From Calamus simplicifolius (lineage: Eukaryota; Streptophyta; Magnoliopsida; Arecales; Arecaceae), in NCBI GenBank assembly GCA_900491605.1, contig UESW01004079.1, forward strand, positions 1,117,328-1,181,327: DNA of 64,000 bases, in the 5' to 3' direction. Shown here one piece after another: positions 1-11,189 of the stretch. The notes beneath the pieces were generated by a model, which saw only the letters and a list, made by a program, of their open reading frames with translations, was not told where the DNA came from and did no database searches. A program made the position numbers and the translations under genes. Position 1 is the stretch's first letter; each line of letters starts with the position of its first letter.

Positions 1-267
1 ACTATCTACGAAAATTCTTTTTACAGGATACTTAGCGATCATCATAGAGACGACAATGCTATCATCATTCAGATTGTTCACCCACGTTAATTTTCTTTAG
101 AAAAGGAGATTACATTTTCTATTCCCTCCCTCCCCTCTCGATCTTTTAGAGGGCGAAGCCGTTCCCCAGAAAAGCATGCCCATTATCTTTTCCGTCAGAA
201 TGTTATCGACATTGGTCTGGACAGACGGAGGCCCCATTAGACCTAGGATGGCTGGGGGTCCTTCCTT

Positions 268-1634
268 CTAGATAAACTTCCCGAGGTAGTCCCTCTGGAT
301 GAGCTCCTCAATGGCACACTTTAGATTGCGGCAGTCTTCAGTATCATGACCATAGTCTCTATGAAAACGACAATAACGACTCCAGTCACGAGTGATATCC
401 TTCTTCAGTAGGGGAGGGAGTCGAAAGTAAGGATCGCTCTCGATCTCCATGAGGATGTAAGATCTGAAGGCAAGGAGAGGTGTGAAGTTGCCTTCTCTGG
501 GGATGAAGCTTCGGCACTGATTGTCTGGCTGGCGCGGGAGCTCGGGCTTCTTGGGGGGAGGGTCCGCTTGGCTCCATGCGGACCAGTCTCTTAGTAAAAC
601 TTCCTTCAGTATCCCTCCGAATAAAATCAACTTCGTCGGCACGAATGTATTTCTGTGCACGACTTAGGAGCTCAGCATAGGAACTGAGAGACCTTTTGTC
701 TAAGGAATAGGTGAAGCGCGAGGGGCGAAATCCCCACTTCAGGGCCAAAGTGGACATAGCATCGTCAAGGTGATAGACCTCGAGGACCGCCATCTTAAAC
801 CGAACCACAAAATCCTTCAACAGTTATCCTTTCTTCTGATGAACAGAGAACAGGCTATCCGCGACCCAAAGGATCTTCCGACAGGCATCGAAATGTGCTA
901 AGAAAGTTTTTTCCAACTGTCGAAAAGAGTCGATGCTGCGTGGGAGTAGACGAAAATACCAAGCACGTGCAGCCTTCCAAGAGTAGCGGGAAAAGCAATA
1001 CATATGAGGGCATCAGTCGCCCTTGAACTTGCATGAGAGCTTTATGACTCTCCAGGTGGTCAAGTGGATCAGTGGTACCATTATAGGGATCCAACTGGGG
1101 AAGACGAAACCTGAAAGAGACAGGCTCCTCCATAATACGGCGAGTGAGGGGTGGATGAGTGTTATAGTCCATCCCTGGTTGGTTATTGAGCCTCTGGCTG
1201 AGCTCCTTCAATCATCGATTTTGTTCCTCCAAGCGCCTCTCGATCTGGCAGTTGATGTTCTCGCTCGTTGATTCAGAAGACGAGCAGAGAGAGTGGTGGC
1301 ACTGGTGGCGGTGCATCCGTCTGGGCTCCTTCCCCCATCACCGTTTGAAGGGATTGCTCGAGCGGCTAACAGGAGACCGCGACCTTTTGAAGGCTTCATG
1401 GTGGTTGTGCTTGGATAGAGCATGACGGTGGTGATGCTCTTCCGGAAGGGGTCTTCTGTATGTAAATTGTTGACTGGCTGGGGCAGTAGTCGCAAGCAGT
1501 GTGGGAGGCCCAGGTTGCTGCTGAACGATCGTTAGTTGTTGCTCTTGCAACTCACGAACTACCCCAATAAGAACTTGAACTTGCTGAGTGAGGGTGGCCA
1601 GCTGTTCTTGTGGAGTGGCTAAGACCGATGGCAA
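268..1634 (-). pseudogene. gag polyprotein remnant of Gypsy-0
   Basis: Pieces of a retrotransposon Gag can be read in shifting frames. An N-terminal segment with a QQVQ..VVRELQEQQ coiled-coil-like stretch lies near 1634-1500. A segment with RRIMEEPV and DPYNGTTDPLDHLES, typical of plant Gypsy capsid domains, lies near 1140-1030. The capsid core with KDFVVRFK and LLSRAQKYI lies near 820-590, and a zinc-knuckle-like C..H.DYGHDTEDC motif lies near 360-330. Each has a close counterpart in the gag of Gypsy-A. Frame changes between segments show that the gene is broken. In the living family Gag forms the cytoplasmic virus-like particle. Confidence 0.75.
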
Positions 1635-1794
1635 GGAAAGAGCAGAAAGGTTGGCCTCCGATTGCTCAGCACAAGAGGGATACCTCCAAGTGTAACAGTA
1701 AAAGCCTCCTTAGTGTGTGTCACCATCATTATTGCTCAAGAGAGGACGAGCTTGTAACTCAGAGCTATCCTTCCTTCAGTATGATCACGTCCCT

Positions 1795-1812
1795 CCCCTA
1801 TTTGGCGCGCCA
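1795..1812 (-). other. Primer-binding site of Gypsy-0
   Basis: On the minus strand TGGCGCGCC starts three bases after the LTR end. A PBS begins TGG because it pairs with the CCA 3' end of a tRNA. The same position and first six bases recur in Gypsy-A. Confidence 0.55.
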
Positions 1813-1815
1813 ATC

Positions 1816-2600
1816 TGGTGATACTTAATCATCTCGAGTTGATGTCCTTAAGCATCAATGGATACTTTATAATTTGGCAAGGCAACTTTACCTCCGCGTT
1901 GAGATCTGCAAGAAGTCTTTAGGATCGGATATTCCAACGGAAACCCTTCGACGCTCAAGTTAGTGATCAGAATCACAGTCGTGAACTTAAAGAAGCTCAA
2001 AAGAGAATTGGGAAGATGAGAAAACTCTCTCAGTGTCCGAGTATTCATATGATCAAGGGTCCTTCTTATCCATTTTATTGATACTTGGAGTATGTGAAAC
2101 TTGCTTAGAAAGCTTGGAATCTTATGATGAGCCATGACTCCGTGAATGGAATATCAGAATTAGTGAAATTTATCCTATCTGAATCGGATGATTGGTACTT
2201 TATGGCAGATGACGACTTTTTGGACTTATTTGATCAGAGTCATTAAAGCTTCATGATGGATAAGGACTTTTTAGACTCATCTGACGATGACTTTTTAGTT
2301 TTGTGCCAGAACTAGTGAAGCTTGTCTTATTAGACACCTATGAGCCAAAGGCAATTGATGGGCCCGGCCTAGTCAGAAGCGAAAGCTTGATGTCCGAAGA
2401 TGAGAGGAGAAGAAATCATTTTAGAATAGGAACCGCTTAGGAGTGCCGCCTAAGAACTGAGGCGAGAAGTGAGACCGTCTAAAAGCTAGGGCTGCCTAAG
2501 AACTGGGACCATCAACAACTGAAGCTGCTTAGGAGCTGAGGCCGCTTAGATTCTATCGGCTCCCGCCGTCAAGTAACGTTTCTCTTATTAGCCACATCAT
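1816..2600 (-). repeat. 5' LTR (part) of Gypsy-0
   Basis: The inner end is defined by the CA dinucleotide next to the PBS. The LTR body holds short degenerate repeats of the type 'gctgcctaagaactg' and 'gctgcttaggagctg' around 2440-2550. The outer end is undefined. Confidence 0.4.
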
Positions 2601-3166
2601 TCCCAAAACCAATCAGATGAAACAAAATAAGCGTTTAGATATCCAAGCTCTGCATTATTACGGTTTACATGCATTCATGCAGTGCGGGCACCCATGCCCA
2701 TGCCTGGGTCCAGACGTGCATGCATGTACAGTCAGAAAGAGCAGAAATTTAATGGGGTATCCATGTCCAAGAAACTTATGGGGGATGAAACGATAAATAG
2801 TGTGAATTCACATATATCATGCGTTGGGAAAAAATAAATTTGATCCAGCCAACTTTCCGCTGTGAACAAACCAAATAGCCAAATTTTTGACCATATCCTT
2901 TATACATACTTTCATGGTCAGAGTACCAGATTTAGATTATAGCAAAGGTCCTGTCGTAAGAGTTGCACATTGAACAACCCCGGCCCAAACCTTGAACAAG
3001 ATAAAAAACAGATCAACCAAGAGTATGGAAGCAAGGAAGAAAAGGAGGGAAGCTACGATATGCTGAACACCCAAATTCAAGAAACAAGGGGGCAAATAAA
3101 CGAACATCATAGGGTGTAGCAACTAGGAAACCGTCCACAAGGGAACCCAGTAAGTAAAGATCGTAC
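2601..3166. other. Non-coding stretch between Gypsy-0 and the acidic exon
   Basis: No reading frame, RNA gene or recognisable repeat was seen. If the minus-strand exon at 3167-3307 belongs to a real gene, this is the start of its first intron, into which Gypsy-0 would have inserted. Confidence 0.3.
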
Positions 3167-3307
3167 CTTTCCCGTCATGGACTCGAGCTCCGAGTCGTAG
3201 CCGCCGTCAGAGCTCGAACCCGACGACCCCTCGGTCTCCACCTCATCCGCCATCGGATCCTCCCCCGTTTCGGGGTCTCTGAAACGGATTCTTATAGAAG
3301 AAGCCAT
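3167..3307 (-). CDS. Candidate first coding exon of an unidentified host gene
   Basis: On the minus strand an ATG at 3307 opens 47 codons, ending exactly at a donor of the form AAAG|GTACGA (GT at 3166-3165), phase 0. The peptide starts MASSIRIRFRDPETGEDP and continues with an acidic, serine/glycine-rich stretch, ending ELESMTGK. The composition is gene-like and unlike the surrounding repeats, with a GC-rich start and an AT-rich flank. I do not recognise the family. Downstream exons would lie beyond Gypsy-0, outside the window. It may instead be an orphaned exon of a broken gene. Confidence 0.4.
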
Positions 3308-4423
3308 TGGAGGAAGAGGAAGGAACGCTTCCGCTGTAGTTCCGATCAAGGCCTCCTCTTGGGCCTTCGGAGAGGAATCTAAAGCAGGCTATGGCAACGA
3401 AGAAGGGATTTGGAGGCTTCGATCGTCGGCTTCTGCCATGACGTGGCGCGGGAGGTCAATCGCCTCAATCGCTCCGCGGACAAGTGGAAGGGAACGGAAA
3501 CATCCGAACGCTATTAGCTGTCCGGAGGTTGCTTGGTTTCTCAGCTAAATAGTCTTTAAAAAATAACAAAGAAAATAATAATAATCCGAACGGCTCATGA
3601 TTATAATATAATATAATAGTTATTGTGCAATAATGATACATAAATAGTGATCATTTTATTTTGGTGCACAGAAAAAGGCAAATAATCGCCATTCTTTAGA
3701 GCCATGCCACCCGTTTGAAAAAATAACCTTGACGTTGATACTTTATATCATTAAAAAATATTTTATTAAATAATAATTGTATATTGATTGCTTTATGTGA
3801 TGATGGTAACTATTATTTTTAACCTAAAATAATATAATGATGGTTATTGTATGGGTGGAGATTTATTCTAAGAGGATTATAGTTGAATACTAGACAAATC
3901 CTTATCAGGAAAAAGGTTCGGTATTGACATATTTATTGATAAGATTAAATTTTATTTAAAAATTACATTCTATCTCTTGAATGCATAATTCTTTTGCTAA
4001 CACCGTGTACGTACATAAAATTTTAATCTTGCTATATATTTCTATAAACAAAGTTAATGATACCTAGTTATTTATTCCCATTTTAATAATTATGATAAGT
4101 TGTGCTAAATGAGTTGGGAGAAAATGGGCTATATAATTCAATTTCATATCACAACATCACGGTGCACTATTTTCACTAAATATACACGCACATATAGAGA
4201 ATTTCAAATAATAGATGTTGAGACACAAAGAGTTTTGTATTTCGATTCGGGTTTAAAGTGGATCAGTGAAGTTTCTTGGTGGTGTGTTTTCCTTGATCCC
4301 CACCATCCATTGATTTTTCATAAAGTTTTGTTCTTTTACATTCCTTATCTGTTTTCTACTCTAAATTTGGTAATTTTCTATGCAAGTTCATTTCTTGCTA
4401 GGATGTTCTACTATGTTCCCATC
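3308..4423. other. AT-rich intergenic region
   Basis: After about 150 bases of GC-rich sequence, a possible 5' UTR or promoter of the 3167-3307 exon, the sequence becomes very AT-rich with ATAATATAAT runs near 3600 and no convincing gene. A 130-codon open stretch at 4109-4501 runs into the Copia LTR and looks fortuitous. Confidence 0.4.
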
Positions 4424-4428
4424 GGCAG

Positions 4429-5028
4429 TGTTAACGCCCATGCGTTATCAGGCATTATAAAAAAACAAACAAACAAACGCCTGACCGTTTTAAAATCCTA
4501 AATGCCCGATCGTTACTTTTTAAAAACAAATCAAATGCCCGTAGTTTTTAAGAAAACTAAATGCTGCTCATTTTTAAAAAATAAACGTCAACCTTTTAAA
4601 AAAAAAAAATTGACACCCATTTTAAGAAAAAAAAATTATAAATTGGGCACCATCCAAATATAAGAGAAAAAAAATGAAAATAACAATAACTCTATATTTT
4701 TTTTACTAATTTTTTTAAAGATTGCTCATCGGCGTTCTGTTGAGAACCACAACGTTTTTTGGCTTTCGGATTGTACCTTAGCGTGTGGTCCAATTTTTTT
4801 TCGCACGACGAAATCCACCTCCCAAGCTTGACTCTTTAACTTGCTCTTATTTTAAAATAATTTTTTTTCACTGAATATAATCTGCCACACACCACAAATA
4901 TTATTTTTAAAATATATATTTAATATATATATATAAATACTTATATATTCCTAGTTGGAAGCACATAGAAATCATTTTTAATAACAAAAGGGATTTGTGC
5001 AAATTATTTAAAATATTTTTCAATAACA
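4429..5028 (+). repeat. Left (5') LTR of the Copia element, short form
   Basis: It starts TGTTAACGCC and ends TTCAATAACA. It matches the right LTR at both ends, including the (AAAC)n tract near 4460 and the AT-rich tail, but lacks about 0.85-0.9 kb. The break lies near 4806-4825, where 'cgaaatccacctcc' is followed directly by 'caagcttgac'. Confidence 0.8.
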
Positions 5029-5804
5029 ATCTAAAGAGATTTGTGCATATTAATTAAATTCATTTTTCAATAACAATCTAAAGGAGATTTGGTTTTGGAT
5101 GCGATCTGATCTCTTCGTGGGTTCAAAGTTGTTATCATTTTTTGTTTTCATTTACCTTTTGATCTGAATGAATAATCCGCTTCTTTGAGTAAGAGAAATG
5201 AAATCTTTATCAGATCCTACCGTTATTTAAATAGAAAAAAGAAAAATATTTTATGGTTGGCTTTTCGTTGCTTCTTCTTTTGGTGTTTTGTTATTCATAT
5301 TAAATAGTTTATATTTTCTTTTTTATTTATGTGTGTGTGCATTCATCTATGAATCTCATTCATATCTTCTCAGGTTAGCGATTGGCGATGTCAATTAGAG
5401 TGTATGATGTTGTGTATGATATGATTGTTGGTTATGTCATGGGATCATTTTGCTTTACTAAATTTTTATACTGTTTGTTGTAATCCTAAATATTGTTATT
5501 AAGGTGACAGCGAGTTTGGTAGTTTCTTTTAACTAATTTTAGAATAACAAAAAAAAAAGTTAAAATGTTTAATGCCATCAGTTGAGTCTCCTGATGATGT
5601 GACATAGTAGTCTCAGTATTATGGGGGTAATGGTGCACAACATGGATTATGAGTAGTGAAACAATATCATGAATTCACTGCTATGCAAGTTATGATGTTC
5701 ATTTAGATTATATTTTGTGGTAATCTTGGTTTACAATGGGGACATCAGTGTTTCATTTTTGAAGATTTAGGATGAATTGTAAGTGATGAAATTCAAAACG
5801 CTAT

Positions 5805-5894
5805 CAGCAACTTTGAATGGAATAAGTGATTCAATTATCCCTATTCTTGCAGCAACTTTGAATGGAATAAGTGATTCAATTATCCCTCTGCTTG
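5805..5894 (+). repeat. 45-bp tandem duplication inside the Copia remnant
   Basis: Two nearly identical 45-bp units start at 5805 and 5850 with cagcaactttgaatgg and differ only near their 3' ends (attcttg versus ctgcttg). Confidence 0.85.
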
Positions 5895-6203
5895 CAATTT
5901 AGTTGCATTAGTTGTTTGTTCTTTTGTTTTAGTTCTTTTGTGAAGTAGCATGGTCAATTATTGTCATCCATATGACATTATTAGTCTTTCTCTGTTTAAT
6001 GGACATTATTGCCCATATCATTAGCCCATCCATTATTTATAATTTGCATATAACTGCATATAAAATGCTAAAGTGGCTTGAGTTGTTCTTTCCTAATTGT
6101 GGATTGATGCTCAAGTAGTTATTACAGTTGCAGTCCTTGTTCAAGTAGTTAAGTTATTCAGAAATGTAAAAGATGATATTTTAAAAATATAAGATCAAAA
6201 TAT

Positions 6204-6290
6204 AATTTAGCAGATCTTTTAACCAAAGGCCTTTCGAAGGCTGCGGTATTTGAGACATCGAAGGGGATAGGGCTTAAGCCCATATATTAG
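6204..6290 (+). pseudogene. C-terminal end of Copia Pol (RNase H tail)
   Basis: A 28-codon stretch ending in TAG reads NLADLLTKGLS at its start and KGIGLKP near its end. This is the hallmark extreme C-terminus of plant Ty1/Copia polyproteins (NIADLLTK..., ...GLKPI). Upstream coding sequence is missing or unrecognisable. It fixes the element as Copia, plus strand. Confidence 0.8.
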
Positions 6291-6436
6291 TCACCAGAGT
6301 AGACCCCTACCGTCATGGCAACCCCATGGTTAAGGTTCAAAGGGAAACGATCTATGAGGTGATATCTGGAAGCACCGCTTTAGGAGTCTGTTTCCATCCC
6401 ATCTCTATGGTATGGTGCTTTATTGTGACGGTTAGG

Positions 6437-6602
6437 TTGAGCATAGCTCTTAATAGATTCAAGGCCGTAAATTCAGCGAGGTATGATTCAATTGCATGTA
6501 CCCTTAGAGGATCTACCTTATTGAGCATAACTTTAATAGATCCAAGGCTGTAAATTCAGCGAGGTATGATTCCGTTGCACATACCCTCGAGGATTTACCT
6601 TA
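6437..6602 (+). repeat. 84-bp tandem repeat in the Copia 3' untranslated region
   Basis: Two diverged copies start at 6437 and 6521 with TTGAGCATA and share 'taaattcagcgaggtatgatt'-type sequence. They lie between the pol stop and the right LTR. Confidence 0.75.
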
Positions 6603-6871
6603 GTGAGAGTAGTTGTGAGGCCGCGACTATAGGACCGGGGCGAATCCCTAGTAACTCTCATGAAAATCAAGGCAAGCGCATAGCTTAGATAGCGCTAACC
6701 CACATTATGATCAGCTCATCTTCATACTGTGTGTATTTTATACTAATGCAAGTTCAAACCTACAAGGTACTTGCACTAAGCAGTAAAATTTCAAAGTTTT
6801 AAATTGCTTATTGAATTTAATAATTTTTATTTATTTAGTTTTTTTTTTGTTTTTATTTTTTTATGAGGGAT

Positions 6872-8314
6872 TGTTACGTCCAAGCATTATAAGGCATTAA
6901 AAACAAACAAACAAACACCTGACCGTTTTAAAATCCTAAATGTCCTTAAAAATAAATCAAATGCCTAGCCATTTTTAAAAAATAAAACATCAACCATTTT
7001 TTTTGAAAAAAAAATGATGCCTATTTTAAGAAAAAAAGTCTATAAATTGGGCACCACCCCAGTCTTTCATGAAAGAAAAAAATGAAAATAACAACTCTAT
7101 ATTTTTTTTGCTAATTTTTTTGAAGATTGTTGATCGGCGTCCTGTTGAGATCGTGCCAATGGACGTTGGAGTTTTGGCCACCCATGAACGTTGGAGTTTT
7201 GGCTTCCGGGTTATACCTTGGAGGAAGCGTGTGGTCCAATTTTTTTCGCACAAAAGGGACCAAATCTCCTTTAGTGCAATGGTTTAATCCGCCTCTTGTT
7301 GGGCCTGGTGTGGTGCTATCAAGGCCCAGGAGGGCTAACTTGTATTGGACTGGGTTTTAGTCCAAGGGTTGAGATTAAATCAAGTCACGGTGTATACGGA
7401 CTTAGAGATTAGTTTAATTTATTGGGTTAGTCCATGTGAGTTTTTTGAGTCTCATTTCGTGAATATATTTAAACTTAGTTTAGAAAAAAAAAATTTTTTC
7501 TCTAAAAATTTTTCTTCTCATCACAGTACAGTAGTTTTTTTTTTCTTCTTCTCTTTCTCTTTTTCTCTTTCTCTCTTCTTCCTTCTCTTACTGCACGGAG
7601 CTAGAGCCGGGGCGTGAGTCACGAAACATCAGGAGATCGCTGGCTTCTCGGCTCCGTGAGTGTGGTGTTCTCCTACGTTCTCACGGTTACGTGCGTTGGA
7701 TTTCCAGCAAGGGGAAAATTCACGTGGAGTTTTGCAGGACGTGGGAACTTCCGCTGCGCGTTGGATTTCTAGTGAAGAGGACGTGGTCCACGTCCTCATG
7801 TACGTGAAGGGAGAAGACACGCGAGAAGGAAGATAAACGGAAGAAATCTCACGCAATCACGTACGGCAACGTGGCAACTGAGGAGCGTGAAGGCGGTCAA
7901 AAAGTGGGTGAAGGTGTGGAGGAGCGTGAAGGAGGTTCATGGAAACGGAAGCAAACGGAAGCGATGAAATTAATTAAAGAAAAAGAAAGTGGAAGAGGAA
8001 TTAATTTTAATAATAAAAATTTTAAAAAATAAAGAGGCTGTAATAGGATTGAATTTGGATCAAGAGATTATATACCTAAAAGCTCCAGCAAAATTAATCT
8101 CATTGCTCATCAAGAACTAAACCCAATACCTTTCAAGTCTGACTTTTTAACTTACTCTTATTTAAAATAATTTTTTTTCACTAAATAATCTATCCACACC
8201 ATAAATATTATTTTCTATATATATATATACTTATATATTTCTGGTTGGAAGCATAAAAATCATTTTTAATAAAAAAAAATTTATGCAAATTATTTAAAAT
8301 ATTTTTCAATAACA
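6872..8314 (+). repeat. Right (3') LTR of the Copia element, long form
   Basis: It starts TGTTACGTCC after a purine tract and ends TAACA next to the GGCAG duplication. It contains about 0.88 kb (roughly 7255-8135) missing from the left LTR. That segment holds a TATA-like 'atatatttaaac' near 7463, a long CT-rich tract near 7540-7585 and a GC-rich stretch to about 7950, the kind of content expected of an LTR promoter and leader. The left LTR is therefore more likely a deletion than the right an insertion. Confidence 0.8.
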
Positions 8315-8338
8315 GGCAGGAATTTTTCTTTCTTTCAG

Positions 8339-8457
8339 TTTTGATGCAGTCCTCTTCTATCCCTTTTATTTTTGTGTTATTCTTGGATGCTTACCATTTT
8401 ACCATGATGAATCTGAGGTTAGAGTGCTAACAAGGTTTGAAACATGCCTTCGTTCGG
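8339..8457 (+). other. Exon-like segment of an unidentified host gene
   Basis: A pyrimidine-rich tract ending in CAG (8336-8338) precedes 118 bases open in one frame, closed by TCGG|GTAGG (donor GT at 8458). The frame reads FDAVLFYPF near its start and DESEVRVLTRFETCLRSG at its end. It lies in the short non-repeat island between the Copia element and Gypsy-A. No family is recognised and it could be chance. The frame also stays open some distance past the donor. Confidence 0.25.
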
Positions 8458-8561
8458 GTAGGTTTTGCTCAAGATTGTTTCTTTTTAGTATGTTTTTCTT
8501 GGCTTGCACTGTTCACTTGTTTCTCTTTGTTCTCATAGGTCCTCCTCTGTTGATCTTTTAG

Positions 8562-9410
8562 TGATGTGATTGATCACGCCCCCTGATAGCATGGTAACAA
8601 CTCGCGCAGCCTTCGAAGCACCGTAATGATTTCAACTGGCTCCTAGCAGCGGTCTCGGCTTCGACCTTGGCATCGGCCCCGGTCCCGGCTCCAGCCTCGG
8701 CTTCAGCCTTGGCACGCCGCGGCCTCAGTCCCGGCTCAGCCTCAGCTTCAGCCTTGGCACCGGCCTCGGCCTCAGTCCCAGCTCCAACCTCGGCTTTGGC
8801 CTCGTTCCCAGCCTAGGGCTCGGCCTCGGTCTCGGTCTCGGCTTCGACATCGGCTCTCGGCCTCGGCCTCGGCTCTGAAATCGGGCTCTCGGCCTCGGCC
8901 TCAGCCTCGGCTCTGGTATCGGCTCTCGGCCTCGGCCTTTGACACTTCAGCCATGAAGCCAGCTTCTAATACTGAGCAGATTTAAAACACCAACTACGCG
9001 CAACCCACTCGCCTGCCTTTTGCTAGAATCATGGGCAGTGACCAACACATAATACAGTTGCCGATATGTACGGTGCCCACTCAGCAATGGCGCACCCGCC
9101 CGCCGTTCACAGAGCTTATCCTAATGACAGAAGAGATTTGACGGTTCCAAATACACGAGGTGAAAGGAACCCCAGATAGGTATAAAAAGAGGACCCTAGC
9201 TCGCAACGGGGGGCTCTCTCAAGCTTTACTCTCTGATAAGAAATTCTTGTTCCACAAGCCACTAACTTGAGCATCGGAGGGTCCTACCGGAACCATCGGT
9301 CTGGGACTTTTGCAGGCTCTCGGAGGAAGAAGGTGACCTCTTCGCACTCCCAAAGACCCGTAGAGATCTCCGCTCGCTCGACGCTCATCAAAAGTGATTT
9401 GGCGGCAACA
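8562..9410 (+). repeat. 5' LTR of Gypsy-A
   Basis: It matches 19106-19972 along most of its length and ends GGCGGCAACA. Its 5' third (about 8655-8945) is a degenerate array of CGGCCT/CGGCTT-type hexamers. A TATA box (GGTATAAAAAGAGG) lies near 9180 and would drive the sense transcript. Confidence 0.85.
9180..9190 (+). promoter_or_regulatory. TATA box of the Gypsy-A LTR
   Basis: TATAAAAAG follows 'ccagatagg' about 230 bases before the LTR end, and the same box is present in the 3' LTR near 19742. Its position suits the U3/R boundary. Confidence 0.6.
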
Positions 9411-9413
9411 GAT

Positions 9414-9432
9414 TGGCGCATCAGGAAGGGGG
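9414..9432 (+). other. Primer-binding site of Gypsy-A
   Basis: TGGCGCATCAGG starts three bases (GAT) after the LTR end, as in Gypsy-0. Confidence 0.55.
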
Positions 9433-9502
9433 CTTCTACGGCAGACAGATGTTTACCCTCATGCATCTGCCCTGCGACCCCGCGACCTCTGTAAGGAAGA
9501 AG

Positions 9503-11060
9503 ATGGTGGTTACTCGAGCACAGAAGCTTCCACCAGCCAGGCCTCAGGACGTCTCCCGCGGGCTAAACAGTCGGAGGCCAACCTCCCTATTCCGCCTCCC
9601 GTGCAACCGCGCAGGCTAGCCAGGCTGATCGGCTCGATGCCTTGACTCATCAGGTGCAAGATTTGATGGCGGTGGTGCGAGGACTGCAGGAGCAGGGCTC
9701 CGCCACCACGCTGCGCCACCTCAACCCCCTCCGCCACATATGGAGGGCCATGGAGCCAGTCAACCTCATCGGGGCAGGACCCCTCCTGAGGCCTCCCACC
9801 ACTTGCCCCCGAAGCCTCGTCGCCAGGAGAAGACCTCCAAGCGACGACGATCTCTTTCCTACCATTTTGATCGCTCTCACAGGTGGCATGGTGAGAAAGA
9901 ACCAAGGCACGTGCACTCCTTGCACCGGCAGCCTTCCCCATCTTCACCTTCCGACTCCTCAAAGAAGACACCAACAGGAAGACCGCTCTTTGGGCTGAGC
10001 AGCGGTTGGATGAGTATCATCAGCGGTTAGAGGAGCTTAGCCGCTGGATTGCCAACCCCCATGGGACGGACTACGACCATCGTCCCCCGCTCTCTCGCTG
10101 CATTATGGAGGAACCGGTCCCACCTCGGTTCCGTCTTCCCAGTTGGACCCGTACGATGGCACGACGGACCCTCTGGATCACTTGGAGAGCTACAAGGTCC
10201 TCATGCAAGTCCAGGGGGCGACGGACTCTTTCTCTGTGTGGCCTTCCCGGCCACGCTTCGGAAAGCGGCGCGTGCGTGGTATTCCGTTTACCACCACACA
10301 GTATCAACTCTTTCAGGCAACTCGAGCGATCTTTTCTGGCCCACTTTGATGCATGCCGGAAGATCCCTCGGATGGCTGATAGCCTGTTCACCGTCCAGCA
10401 AAGGAGCGGCGAAACCCTGAAGGACTTCTTCGCTCGGTTCAAGGAAGCCGCGCTCGAGGTTTATAACCTTGAGGATTCCATAGCCACTCTAGCCCTGAAG
10501 CGAGGACTTCGTCCTTCCAGATTTGCCTACTCCCTGGACAAAAAGAATCCCAGCTCCTACGCCAAATTGCTGAGCCGAGCGCAGAAGTATATTCGCACCG
10601 ACGAAGCGGACTCTTCCAGGAGAGAGGCCGACAAGGGTTCCAACAAGAAGCCAATATCCATGGAACCTACTGGAGGATGATCTAGAAAGTCTGAGCCACC
10701 TCATCGCTCAGATAACCGGCCTTAAATGCTCGTTCCCAAGGAGCATTTCACTCCTTTCCTCGCTTCGATATCTCACATCTTGTTAGAGATCAGGACGAGC
10801 CCTACTTTCAGCGTCCACCCCCCATGAAGCTAGGGGTTCCCCGCAGCAAGAACTCTACTGTCGGTATCACAGGGACTACGGTCATGATACTGAAGACTGC
10901 CGCCTATTGAAGAAGGCCATTGAAGAACTTGTCCAGCAAGGTCACTTAGGCAAGTTCATCCAAAGAGGAAAATCCACTGCCCCGGGCCCCTCGGCACCTC
11001 CCGCACCTCAGATCGGCGTGGACAACACCCCGACGGAAAAGATAATAGCTATGATTTCCT
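9503..11060 (+). pseudogene. gag polyprotein of Gypsy-A, frameshifted
   Basis: An ATG at 9503 precedes an N-terminal region with QVQDLMAVVRGLQEQ (about 9650). The capsid region follows: RCIMEEPVPPRFRLP near 10100 and DPYDGTTDPLDHLESYK near 10145 in another frame. Then come KDFFARFKEAALEVYNLED and LLSRAQKYIRTDEAD at 10420-10620, and a zinc-knuckle-like CRYHRDYGHDTEDC near 10870. The gene appears to end at the stop after KIIAMIS, near 11060. At least two frameshifts separate these parts. Gag would package the RNA, but this copy cannot make a full product. Confidence 0.8.
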
Positions 11061-11189
11061 AAGGGGCAGGCAGCAATTCAAAAAGGCAGCACAAGGGGTT
11101 AGATTCTGTAATTCTTTTCTTTAGAAAGGATTTAGATGGGGTAGTTAACAAACATGACGACAGTGTTGTCGTGTCTATGACAATAGCCA

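Larger units (their letters stand above)
1..2600 (-). mobile_element. Truncated Ty3/Gypsy element (Gypsy-0), 5' LTR end plus gag, running off the left edge
   Basis: Read on the minus strand, this holds the end of a 5' LTR (finishing CACCA at 1816), a GAT spacer, a primer-binding site starting TGGCGC at 1812, and a broken gag gene that continues towards base 1. The LTR-GAT-TGGCGC junction has the same layout as in Gypsy-A at 9410-9414, and the gag proteins of the two are clearly related, so both belong to one lineage. The outer LTR boundary cannot be fixed because the partner LTR lies outside the window; about 2600 is a guess from where the Gypsy-like sequence fades. Confidence 0.7.
4429..8314 (+). 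mobile_element. Ty1/Copia LTR retrotransposon with deleted interior
   Basis: Two LTRs starting TGTTA and ending TAACA enclose only 1.84 kb. The 5-bp target duplication GGCAG is perfect: 4424-4428 and 8315-8319. A purine tract (gaggga) sits just before the right LTR. The only recognisable coding remnant is the very end of the Copia RNase H (6204-6290), so gag, protease, integrase and RT are missing. The left LTR is 600 bp and the right LTR 1443 bp because one segment is absent from the left copy. Confidence 0.85.

Noticed and set aside
4109..4501. 130-codon frame upstream of the Copia element
   Set aside because: Extends across the LTR boundary into the (AAAC)n tract and shows no family or codon bias; probably chance.
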